A stretch of DNA of 30,694 bases, taken from positions 1-30,694 of the IMG/VR virus record IMGVR_UViG_3300043466_000193; one strand, given 5' to 3'. A program made the position numbers and the translations under genes. The notes below the pieces were generated by a model. The model had not been told where the DNA came from. It worked only from the letters and a program-made list of their open reading frames with translations, and ran no database searches. Below, piece by piece: positions 15,592 to 22,356 of this stretch (its first letter is position 1; each line of letters opens with the position of its first letter). Source of the DNA: a virus.

Positions 15592-15752
15592 ACACACCGC
15601 CCCGCTGCCTGCTCACGCAGCTTGGCTTGCGGCTGCGGCTGGGCCACCAACCACCTGGGGCCAAGCTGCCGTATTGACTTCACCCACTGGCGCTGATTGT
15701 GGCGGCTGTTCGGGTACAAAGCCCTCACTTTAGTCAGATATGTCGTGTTCAT
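15588..15752 (-). CDS. small basic protein, 54 residues, first gene of the mini-gene chain
   Basis: The protein reads MNTTYLTKVRALYPNSRHNQ, then RQWVKSIRQLGPRWLVAQPQP and a short end rich in Gln and Arg. It is basic, with a helical RQWVKSIRQLG motif. An AGGAG ribosome site stands about 8 bases before the ATG, the best site of the chain, which suits the first gene after the origin-like region. Its stop overlaps the ATG of the next gene (ATGA). I recall similar short proteins in related phages but no function. Confidence 0.78.
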   Translation of the reverse strand: MNTTYLTKVRALYPNSRHNQRQWVKSIRQLGPRWLVAQPQPQAKLREQAAGRCV

Positions 15753-15840
15753 CGGTTTACTCCTGGTTGAAGGGAATTGCAGTTTAAGTCAAGTTGATGA
15801 AGCGGTGCAAGTGGTTTTTTGGAATTCGGTGCATTGAGTC

Positions 15841-15889
15841 ACATTTCCAACAAACTTAAAAAATTTTTTTTCAGGGATGTTGGGGATGT
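15841..15889. repeat. AT-rich inverted repeat
   Basis: The arms ACATTTCCAACA (15841-15852) and TGTTGGGGATGT (15878-15889) pair over 12 positions, two of them only as G-U in RNA. The 25-base centre contains an A6T8 tract that can itself fold. It may be the unwinding part of the origin, or a hairpin in the leader of the mini-gene message. Confidence 0.7.
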
Positions 15890-15973
15890 AGGTTAAGCAC
15901 CGCCACAGCCGCGCCCCCGCCGCGCGGCCCATGGGGGGGGTCGCGGCCAGATCGCCAGGCTGGCGGCGGTCAC

Positions 15974-16062
15974 CTGTCCACAGGCTTTTGTCCACACTTA
16001 TCCACAGATTCCTGTGGATAACTCAGAAGCTACGCCTAACGTATTCCTAAATCTGTGGATAA
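15974..16062. promoter_or_regulatory. DnaA-box cluster
   Basis: Three perfect TTATCCACA boxes: 15998-16006 on the plus strand, and 16013-16021 and 16054-16062 on the minus strand. There are also two weaker ones, TTGTCCACA (15988-15996) and CTGTCCACA (15974-15982). The two minus-strand boxes share the longer word CTGTGGATAACTCA, i.e. a 14-base direct repeat 41 bases apart. Chance occurrence of three perfect 9-mers in 65 bases is very unlikely. Confidence 0.8.
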
Positions 16063-16104
16063 CTCAAGAGCGACTTTACATAATGGACGTTGTGTGCAGC
16101 AGCG

Positions 16105-16605
16105 TCAGTCTTCGGTATGCGTAATGCTGCGTTTGCGCAGCGCATCGAGCGCCATGCTACCCAGGTCGATGTTGACCAGCGGCTGCTGCTTGTCGCCGTA
16201 CTCGTCAGGCGCCATCTTGCTGGCCAGCCAGCGCCTGGTGTCCACCCGCAGCTTGGCCACCTGCGCCTCTTGCGGTGATGCGCTGTCGGCGATGTCTAGC
16301 GTCTGCTCGGCTAAACTCTGCCCACCACGGGCGCGCGCACGCGCGAGGGCAGCAGCGCGTGCCTCGCCTCCTCTATCCACCCAATCGTAAAAAGCGGTGT
16401 GACTTATCCCCAGCGTCCGAGCCAACCCCAACACTGTTTCCCCCTGGGACAGTCTGTCAACGATGGCCACTTCGCCACCGAACTGGTGGATCTTCTTATT
16501 GACGTCTGAGGCTTCTTTGCGTGCAACGCTGGCTTTGTCTTTCTGGCTCATCTGCCTGTCTGCGATGTTGTCAGCCCATTCAGCCAATGTGTTTGCTTTC
16601 GCCAT
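16105..16605 (-). CDS. terminase small subunit (Sf6-like)
   Basis: A 166-residue protein. The N-terminal part (1-50) is helical, followed by a HTH (ETVLGLARTLGISHTAFYDWVDR, about 54-77), an Ala/Arg-rich helix ARAAALARARARGGQSLAEQTLDIAD and the helical oligomerisation part AQVAKLRVDTRRWLASKMAPDEYGDK. The order HTH, then LAEQ.LDIAD, then KLR.DTRRWLA.KM.P.YGDK is that of small terminase subunits of the Sf6/P22 kind, which form a ring that recognises the packaging site. AAGGGG is 7 bases before the ATG. Unusually the large subunit is about 1.6 kb downstream, separated by the origin-like region and six mini-genes. Confidence 0.85.
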   Translation of the reverse strand: MAKANTLAEWADNIADRQMSQKDKASVARKEASDVNKKIHQFGGEVAIVDRLSQGETVLGLARTLGISHTAFYDWVDRGGEARAAALARARARGGQSLAEQTLDIADSASPQEAQVAKLRVDTRRWLASKMAPDEYGDKQQPLVNIDLGSMALDALRKRSITHTED

Positions 16606-16957
16606 TCAAGTACCCCTTAATGATTTCAAAGCCTTCAGCGGCTGATCTGGCCACGGTGCACAGATAGCCCCTGTTGTTTAATTGCAACTGCAAAGCCTTT
16701 TGCTCTTTGCTCTGCTGCCCTGTTGCGGTCTTCATCTCCACAAACAGCCCATGGAAGCCCCCACAAGCCTCCAGGACGCACAAATCAGGCATTCCAGCCA
16801 GTACACCCTCACTGTGCAGCCTAACGCGCTCTGAGGCCGTTCTATCGCCTCCATTCGGTATCGAGGCAATGATGATGTCTGGATAGAAGGCTCTGACCCG
16901 CTGCACCAGCTTGACCTGTTCAGTGTGTTCAATGCTTTTTCTCAGTCGAGCCACCAT
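16580..16957 (-). CDS. VRR-NUC domain nuclease
   Basis: A 125-residue protein that starts MVARLRKSIEHTEQVKLVQR. It is a minimal PD-(D/E)XK nuclease of the VRR-NUC family: Glu13, SIPNGGDRT (33-40), GVLAGMPDL with Asp58, FVEMKT with Glu74-x-Lys76, then Q81 and QKALQLQLNNRGY. These are all the usual active-site residues. The family often acts on branched DNA in phage replication modules. The start at 16957 is preferred; the longer frame overlaps the upstream Cys-rich gene almost entirely. It overlaps that gene by 16 bases and the terminase small-subunit gene by 26. Confidence 0.88.
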   Translation of the reverse strand: MVARLRKSIEHTEQVKLVQRVRAFYPDIIIASIPNGGDRTASERVRLHSEGVLAGMPDLCVLEACGGFHGLFVEMKTATGQQSKEQKALQLQLNNRGYLCTVARSAAEGFEIIKGYLNGESKHIG

Positions 16958-17322
16958 GCATCGGATTCTACCGATGAAGGCTTGGCAGTTGCCTTGGAAT
17001 ACAAATGGCAGCGGTGCTTGAGTTGGCTTGGTTGTGGCGAAAAGCCAGTGGCAGTGCAATGGGCTTCGGTCCAATGAATCCTCAACCACTTTCCCTTTTC
17101 CTCAAACTTGTCGCCCTTCATCCCAAGCCTCTTGCCCATACTCTTCAACTGCCTGGCACGGTCAATATCGATGAACTCATCAGCTTCCCTTGTTCCACAG
17201 TGCTGGCATGAATCGCAGCAAACCCGGTCATCCTCCACAAAATCAGACAGTGCAACCAGTGCATCCAGTGCAACCTGTTGGCTAACCTTTTTATTTGGTG
17301 TTTTTATGTGTGTATTGGGCAT
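16942..17322 (-). CDS. Cys/His-rich protein of unknown function
   Basis: A 126-residue protein with a Cys-rich centre VCCDSCQHCGTREADEFIDIDRARQLKSMGKRLG (about 34-67) and further Cys and His near HWTEAHC and KHRCHLY. C-C-x2-C-x2-C suggests a zinc site. It contains VALDALVALSDF, where repeated GTTGCACTG codons carry three of the AGTGCAAC-type repeats described separately. It lies between the primase and the VRR-NUC gene, so a replication or recombination role is likely from context. I do not recognise the family. Confidence 0.65.
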   Translation of the reverse strand: MPNTHIKTPNKKVSQQVALDALVALSDFVEDDRVCCDSCQHCGTREADEFIDIDRARQLKSMGKRLGMKGDKFEEKGKWLRIHWTEAHCTATGFSPQPSQLKHRCHLYSKATAKPSSVESDAWWLD

Positions 17323-17500
17323 ATTTGTATATTTACTCTCTTTTATAAAAAGGTTGCACTAGGTTGCACTAGGTTACACAAACCCAATATCCATGCGGGT
17401 TTGAGGCCAGTGCAACCACAGTGCAACGTGCAACCTCAAGCAAAAACTGGCGGTGGAACCAGCGTCATGCTCAAGCCATTGGACCGTTTGGCAGTGCAAC
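17249..17500. repeat. cluster of AGTGCAAC / GTTGCACT repeats (iteron- or operator-like)
   Basis: On the plus strand AGTGCAAC stands at 17249, 17267, 17409, 17420 and 17493, with near copies AGTGCATC at 17258 and CGTGCAAC at 17427. The reverse word GTTGCACT stands at 17353 and 17363, with a near copy at 17373. Spacings are 9, 9, 10, 10 and 11 bases, i.e. about one turn of the helix. Two clusters with opposite orientation flank a hairpin (AAACCC...GGGTTT) in the 113-base gap between the primase stop and the Cys-rich gene. A TATAAA-like -10 of that gene's promoter lies just beyond 17353. Confidence 0.75.
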
Positions 17501-19601
17501 CTCTGTTTTTGTGCAGATACGTTGCCACACGGGTCACATCCGACCGACTCGGGTTCGACAGGCCAATCAGCAGGGCAATTTCGGTGGAAGTTCGCCACGC
17601 CCAATCGACCCCAGGAGCCTTCCAATCGAGCCGGGTTTCCAGCCTCTCGGTGATCGGGTCCAGCGTCATGAACTGCTCATTCGACTCGTTCAGGCTGGCC
17701 AACTCGGCGTCATCCAAGAACCATGTCTCGCCAGCTTCGTACAGGGTTTTGACCTCGGCCCAGAACTGCTGCATATCGATCTGGTGGCGGTAATTGATGG
17801 CCATGCAGTCGATGGTCCAATACCTGCGGTTGCCCGTGTTGTCCGACAAAAACTTGGAATCATTGACTGACGCAAAGAAAACCGTCCGGCGAGGGTTGAC
17901 CGTGTTTTTACGGGCGTAAGGCAATCGGTAGGTGTCGCTGGACTGCGTGATGAAGGCTTTGAGGGCGGCAATGTCAGATTTGCGAAAGGTCGCATCCAAC
18001 TCGCCCAACTCCACCAGCCAGTTGGCTGTGACCTGGCGCACGCTGTCTGGGCTGTCAGGCCGCAAGATCATCCCGTCCTTGGCAAAGCCCAAACCCTTCG
18101 GGACCAGCGACAAAAACCAGCTTGTCTTGCCAATGCCTTGGTCGCCAAGCAGGGTCAGCACGCCGTGGGCGCTGACGCCACCCAGCTTGTACAGGGCGGC
18201 AATGGCGCTGATGGCCCACCTGCGCATCATCTTTTCCTTGAGCGCCTCATCCTTGGCTGTGATGGTGGCCAGCCACTCCTTAATCCGACTCACGCCATCC
18301 CAAGGCTTGGACTCCACCCACTGCTGGGCAGGGTGAAACGGGTTCTGCGCACAAAGCATGGACATATATTCCGGCACAAGGCTGGATGGCAGGCTCACCA
18401 GATGAGCCTGGCTCATCATGGTGGTAACTGCGCTGTTGGCCTCGCAGCCTTCGGCCACGCTCATGCCTGGGATGTGGACGATCTCCTCGCCCGTCATCAT
18501 GTTCATGCGGTATTCGACACCCAAAAACCTGGACAGGGCGGCAAAGTTCTCCAGGGTGTTTAGCGGCTTCGGGGTCTTGCCGCCTGACATATGCGGCCAA
18601 ACCAGAGAATCGATCACACCGTCTTGCACATCACTGGCCACCTCGCTGCCAGCCGCCAACTGCGTGCTGGCCACAGGCGCCCAGCCCAGCTTCTTGGCCA
18701 TCCAGATCAGTGACCCAGCGCCAAGCTGCTTAGGCTTGGCCTTGTGCCACTCCTTGTCGGCAAAGGCTTGGTCGTGCTTCATGGACTTGGCCGACCAGCG
18801 CATGAAGGCGCTGCGGCCCTCTTCTTTTAATGCGCCTTTGGTGGCGTAAAGGATGCGCAGCCAATCATCGAATGGCAGGTTCGGGTTGGGCATGGCGCCA
18901 ACTGCTGACAGGGCCATGATGGGGTCATCGGCTTCCTGGCGCTCATTGGGTATGCGCTCTGCCAGCGTGCCGCCAGAGTCTGAGGTGATTGATCTGCGCT
19001 CGACCAGTTGGCCATGCAGCGACAGCAGCACCTCGCACCTGGCCACGATCTCCTTAGCCTGCTCCTCGTCCAGCGTCACCAGCCTGCTGCGCTCCATGGC
19101 CAGTGGCTCGCCGCCACCGTTCCATTGGTATGGCTTGCCTGTATCGGGGTGGATGGCGTAGGCCACGAACTGCTGACCGCTGGCCAAGATCTCGACCTTT
19201 GAGCCTTTGACCTTGCCATTGGCGTCAGGCTTGTCGGTCTTGAGGACGTAGGCAGCGGTTGACACCTTGGCGAATTCCTCCTCGGTGCGAAACAGCAGCA
19301 ACTCCCGTGGAGCGTTACCGATGCGCCGTGGTGGTGGGACTTCGTGGCAGCCAGCGACATCAAAGACGATGGCGCGGATGGCCTGGACCAGTTCCTCGTC
19401 TGACACATCAATGTCCACACCGGGGTTAAACCGGGTGAGCAAGCCTGTGTAATTGGTTTCGTACTGCTGGCTGTGTTCGTGCCAGCCACCGTCTTGCCAT
19501 TTGTCCACGGCAGGGCGCTTCTCACCTCGGATGATGGGGACAGGCTCATAGCCCATGGCTGCCAGATTCCTGGCGATAAATCCGAATGTCTTCTTAGCCA
19601 T
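17436..19601 (-). CDS. primase-helicase: Prim-Pol, PriCT-2 and VirE/VapE-like ATPase
   Basis: A 721-residue replication protein. Residues 1-200 are a bifunctional primase-polymerase domain with the metal pair in GVDIDV (Asp63, Asp65), KVEILASGQQFVAYAIHPDTGKPYQW (136-160) as the second half. PriCT-2 follows at about 232-305 (LPFDDWLRILYATKGALKEEG...FMRWSAKSMKHD). A VirE/VapE-like ATPase occupies about 395-640, with P-loop GDQGIGKTS (486-494), ELGELDATFRKSD, RRTVFFASVNDSKFL (571-585) and the arginine site NRRYWTI. The C-terminus (660-721) is a winged helix. It should prime and unwind DNA at the origin. It overlaps the zinc-ribbon gene upstream by 8 bases. Domain calls are firm; polymerase activity is only possible. 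Confidence 0.88.
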   Translation of the reverse strand: MAKKTFGFIARNLAAMGYEPVPIIRGEKRPAVDKWQDGGWHEHSQQYETNYTGLLTRFNPGVDIDVSDEELVQAIRAIVFDVAGCHEVPPPRRIGNAPRELLLFRTEEEFAKVSTAAYVLKTDKPDANGKVKGSKVEILASGQQFVAYAIHPDTGKPYQWNGGGEPLAMERSRLVTLDEEQAKEIVARCEVLLSLHGQLVERRSITSDSGGTLAERIPNERQEADDPIMALSAVGAMPNPNLPFDDWLRILYATKGALKEEGRSAFMRWSAKSMKHDQAFADKEWHKAKPKQLGAGSLIWMAKKLGWAPVASTQLAAGSEVASDVQDGVIDSLVWPHMSGGKTPKPLNTLENFAALSRFLGVEYRMNMMTGEEIVHIPGMSVAEGCEANSAVTTMMSQAHLVSLPSSLVPEYMSMLCAQNPFHPAQQWVESKPWDGVSRIKEWLATITAKDEALKEKMMRRWAISAIAALYKLGGVSAHGVLTLLGDQGIGKTSWFLSLVPKGLGFAKDGMILRPDSPDSVRQVTANWLVELGELDATFRKSDIAALKAFITQSSDTYRLPYARKNTVNPRRTVFFASVNDSKFLSDNTGNRRYWTIDCMAINYRHQIDMQQFWAEVKTLYEAGETWFLDDAELASLNESNEQFMTLDPITERLETRLDWKAPGVDWAWRTSTEIALLIGLSNPSRSDVTRVATYLHKNRGCTAKRSNGLSMTLVPPPVFA

Positions 19602-19821
19602 GATCTGCCTCAGACTGATCTTGCTTGTGATGAATCAAAACAAAGTTCAGGGTTTGTGCTGTTGATTGATACACCGAAACATAGAGGGTATGTCCGTTAA
19701 AACATTGCCACCATGATTGGCTGCCAAAAGTTTCTTGTTTTATGTGCGCGCAGCCACACACAGGGCAATTAAAAGAAAACGTATCGCCCCGCTTAGGGTT
19801 GATGTGGTGAACAGTCTTCAT
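19594..19821 (-). CDS. zinc-ribbon protein, 75 residues
   Basis: The protein begins MKTVHHINPKRGDTFSFNCP. Residues about 19-45 carry FNCPVCGCAHIKQE...WWQCFNGHTLYVSV, with C-x2-C-x-C and C-x4-H giving a zinc ribbon. It ends in a charged tail. The start at 19821 is preferred, since the longer frame runs into the non-coding part without a conserved pattern. It overlaps the primase start by 8 bases, so the two are probably translated together. It may be an accessory of the primase. Confidence 0.65.
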   Translation of the reverse strand: MKTVHHINPKRGDTFSFNCPVCGCAHIKQETFGSQSWWQCFNGHTLYVSVYQSTAQTLNFVLIHHKQDQSEADHG

Positions 19822-19976
19822 GATTTGGGTCCAAAAAAAACCCAGGTCAACCCTCCTCTGGCCGGGGCCAGTTGGCAGACACGATGCAACTCGTGCAGAA
19901 GGGTTGGCCTGGGCCTGTTGCATAAATACCGCTGCCAAGCGATGCAATTACTGTAGCACAGATGTAAAATCATCAT
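19818..19976 (-). CDS. possible 52-residue protein
   Basis: A reading frame MMILHLCYSNCIAWQRYLCN, ending GGLTWVFFGPKS, whose stop overlaps the ATG of the zinc-ribbon gene (ATGA 19818-19821). The overlap is what real genes of this genome show. However, there is no strong ribosome site, composition is Cys/Arg/Leu-rich, and no motif is recognisable. It may be a leader peptide or chance. Confidence 0.35.
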   Translation of the reverse strand: MMILHLCYSNCIAWQRYLCNRPRPTLLHELHRVCQLAPARGGLTWVFFGPKS

Positions 19977-20013
19977 GCTTTCTCACTTTTCCTTGAGTTG
20001 GGACTTAGCCCCT

Positions 20014-20042
20014 GGTGATTCGCGTCACACAGGGGTTTTCTT
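20014..20042. terminator. hairpin CCCCTG...CAGGGG, terminator-like on the plus strand
   Basis: The arms CCCCTG and CAGGGG enclose a second stem GTGA/TCAC, and the plus strand continues TTTTCTTTT. No plus-strand gene ends here, so it could block antisense transcripts. On the minus strand it is a stem without T-run 20-50 bases after the DUF2800 stop, which could protect or punctuate the message. Confidence 0.5.
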
Positions 20043-20061
20043 TTGGGGATGGGGCTGGATT

Positions 20062-21087
20062 CTAGTCCTGGGCCTTTTTGGCTTTTTCTTTGGCAAGACT
20101 TGGTGCGGCATGGGTGATGCCGATCAGGTCTTCAGACACCTCGATCTTGAGGTCTGCAATGGCTGCTGGCGACTTCAGGGTAAATGCCTCTGGATGCTCC
20201 CGTAAAGCAATAGATGCCAGTTCCTCTGACTTCCAGAAACGGGTTTTCCGCCCTGGCTTTAAATTCCATCCAGTAATCGTTGCGCCGTTGGTCAGTTGCT
20301 GCTTGGCGGCTGTCAGCACGGCATCGGACCACGTTTCTGCCAGCTTGGCCAACTCGATCATCTCAGGCGTGACGGTGGTGTCGGGTGCAAAATCCTTGCG
20401 CGCGTTGTCCTGGACCTTCTGGCGCATGGACGGGCAGATGGTCTTGGCCTTGCAGTATTTGCAGGCGTCAGGGCTGGGGATGGTTGGTGCGTCTGGGGAC
20501 AGGGCGAGCCTGGCTGAATTGACCAGATCGTGGCCGTGGCTGATCAGGTCCACACCACTGACTGTCCACTTGCTGTGACCAGCACGGGGCTGGAAGATGT
20601 GCATCGTGCATTGAATGTCGGCAGGCGCGTTCAACTGACGCATGGCGCCCAGGGCATACGTCATGAGTTGCTTATTGTTCTCGGCCTCGACCAGCACACG
20701 ACCCGTCTTGAGATCGGCCACATGGAGGTGGTTGCCATCGACCAGGATGGCATCAGCCGTGCCGCCAAGGGCTGGGTGCAAAGACTTGAGGCCCTTGTCC
20801 AGGTTGACCTCGATTAATTTTTTTCGTGGGTTGGGGACAAGGTTATTGATGAAGTTGGCATATTCTTGGGCCATGGCGATGTGGTCGGGGTTGACATCAG
20901 GATCATCAATCTCTTGGCCATTGAGGATCTTTTCAGACAGTTCATGAATGGCTGTGCCGATGGCCGCCGCCTCGCCTGGTGGCTCATAGGGCATGAGGGC
21001 TTCCAGGCGCACAGAGCCTGGGCATTGCATGAATCGTTCTGTGCGTGATGCTGACAGACGGGCGTGGGCGCGTTCGGTGTGTTGCAT
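20062..21087 (-). CDS. DUF2800 RecB/Cas4-like nuclease with four Cys
   Basis: A 341-residue protein of the PD-(D/E)XK superfamily, DUF2800. The active site is visible: GTAIHE (His48), LGGTADAI (Asp112), HVADLKTGR (Asp125, Lys127) and NKQLMTYALGA (Gln140). Cys22 in FMQCPGSVRL, together with C209-x2-C212-x5-C218 in ACKYCKAKTICPSM, has the spacing of the iron-sulphur site of AddB/Cas4-type nucleases. It should be a DNA exonuclease used in recombination. The family typically sits beside DUF2815, primase and SNF2 helicase genes, just as here. It follows the helicase gene by 10 bases. Confidence 0.88.
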   Translation of the reverse strand: MQHTERAHARLSASRTERFMQCPGSVRLEALMPYEPPGEAAAIGTAIHELSEKILNGQEIDDPDVNPDHIAMAQEYANFINNLVPNPRKKLIEVNLDKGLKSLHPALGGTADAILVDGNHLHVADLKTGRVLVEAENNKQLMTYALGAMRQLNAPADIQCTMHIFQPRAGHSKWTVSGVDLISHGHDLVNSARLALSPDAPTIPSPDACKYCKAKTICPSMRQKVQDNARKDFAPDTTVTPEMIELAKLAETWSDAVLTAAKQQLTNGATITGWNLKPGRKTRFWKSEELASIALREHPEAFTLKSPAAIADLKIEVSEDLIGITHAAPSLAKEKAKKAQD

Positions 21088-21097
21088 GGTGGCTCCT

Positions 21098-22321
21098 TTA
21101 AATGATCTGGTTGATGATGTTTTGCTTTTCGATCACACGTTTTAAGATGTTGTGATCGAGTGATGCCCTGACTGTCAGCAGATAAATCAGCGGCTTTGTG
21201 CCGTTTTTCTGGATGTTCTCGACACGGCTGCTGGCCTGTTCTAAGGCACTGGTCTGCCAGGTTGGCTCGACAAAGACAATCGTGTCAGCAACTGACAGAT
21301 CAATGCCCTCACTACACGATGCGATGTTTCCAATGAAACACTTTGTCTTGCCCGTCTGAAACGCTTCGATGTTTTTCTGGCGCTGGGCCTTTGGCGTATC
21401 GCCAACCACCTTGACAGGCTTGTGGACGCGCAACTCATCTTCCAGGATGTTGACCACTTCTTTGTGGTGAGCAAAGACCACCACAGGCTCACCAGCGTGA
21501 AGCAAATCATCAATGAAGTCAGCGGCCAAAGGGGCTTTGCGGATGCCTGCTTCTTTCATAACTTCTGACAGGCCTTCAAAGGCCATCAGCGCATTTGGGT
21601 TGGCCATCAACGCATCAACATCAAACTGCTGCTCACGCTTGTCCACCGCCAAATCAAACGTGATCAAGCTGACCTGTGGCTCTTGGTAGTTCATGAAGAT
21701 GTCTTCTTTTTTTCTACGCAAGACATAGGGCTTCATCAACGCCTTCAACTCTGGAATGTTGGACGCACCAGAAACATCAAGACCACCCCATGGTGGATTC
21801 CAGGCTTTCGCATACCGATGCACAAAGTCAAACCACCCACCACGATAAATGCCCAAGCCATGCAGCACTGGCCACATCTCTGCTGGTCTATTGCTCATAG
21901 GTGTGCCAGATAACGCATACACCTGGGGGATCTGCTTCATCAGCAGCATGGCCGCTTTGGTGCGTGCTGCTTTGGGGTTCTTGATGCGGTGGCACTCATC
22001 GAGCACCAGCGTTTGATAGCCAGCGTTGTTGAAGTATTGCAGCAGGTCATAGTTGACCACCACCACCTTGTCGCTGGTGGTGCGCATAGCGTCATTGCGG
22101 CCACTGATCACGCGCACTGAGACATCTGGGGCCAGCTTGTTGAATGCGGCCTCCCAGACGGTTTTAGCGATGGCTGGGCAGACGATCAGGGCTGGAAGGT
22201 TTTCAAGGGCTGCTGCCGTGGTGGGCAGTGTCTTGCCGACCCTTGGTTGGTCGGCCAGGATGGCCCTCTTTTGCGCCAGCAAAAAATTCTTTGCTTGCTC
22301 TTGGTGGGGGAACAGTTTCAT
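21098..22321 (-). CDS. SNF2-type DNA helicase/translocase
   Basis: A 407-residue superfamily 2 ATPase. Motif I is ADQPRVGKT (23-31), motif Ia LIVCPAIAKTVW, motif II VLDECH (106-111), motif III ALSGTPMSNRP (136-145), motif IV VVVFAHHKEVV, motif V CSEGIDLSVADTIVF and motif VI EQASSRVENIQ (361-371). Length and motif spacing fit the small phage SNF2-like helicases of replication modules. Motif VI has only the first Arg of the usual R-x-x-R, with Asn in the second place. A GAGGAAAAC ribosome site precedes the ATG, and a promoter faces it from 22357-22385. Confidence 0.88.
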   Translation of the reverse strand: MKLFPHQEQAKNFLLAQKRAILADQPRVGKTLPTTAAALENLPALIVCPAIAKTVWEAAFNKLAPDVSVRVISGRNDAMRTTSDKVVVVNYDLLQYFNNAGYQTLVLDECHRIKNPKAARTKAAMLLMKQIPQVYALSGTPMSNRPAEMWPVLHGLGIYRGGWFDFVHRYAKAWNPPWGGLDVSGASNIPELKALMKPYVLRRKKEDIFMNYQEPQVSLITFDLAVDKREQQFDVDALMANPNALMAFEGLSEVMKEAGIRKAPLAADFIDDLLHAGEPVVVFAHHKEVVNILEDELRVHKPVKVVGDTPKAQRQKNIEAFQTGKTKCFIGNIASCSEGIDLSVADTIVFVEPTWQTSALEQASSRVENIQKNGTKPLIYLLTVRASLDHNILKRVIEKQNIINQII

Positions 22322-22356
22322 CGTTTTCCTCGGTTTCTCGGTTGAAATGAGCCGCC

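Larger units (their letters stand above)
15753..16104. other. candidate replication origin (352-bp non-coding region)
   Basis: This is the longest gene-free stretch of the window. It holds an AT-rich inverted repeat (15841-15889), a GC-rich segment with a CCGCG/CGCGG inverted repeat (about 15910-15950) and five DnaA-box-like sites (15974-16062). That layout (AT-rich unwinding element beside a DnaA-box cluster) is what bacterial and some plasmid or phage origins look like. It lies between the terminase small-subunit gene and the mini-gene chain. It could instead be a DnaA-controlled promoter for the mini-gene/terminase operon. No experiment supports either. Confidence 0.55.

Noticed and set aside
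15789-15995. 68-codon minus-strand frame in the origin-like region
   Set aside because: Starts with GTG inside a DnaA box, has no ribosome site, and its only ordered part is generated by an inverted repeat.
17249-17500. CRISPR array
   Set aside because: Repeats are only 8 bases, spaced by 9-11 bases and in both directions; no spacers and no cas genes.
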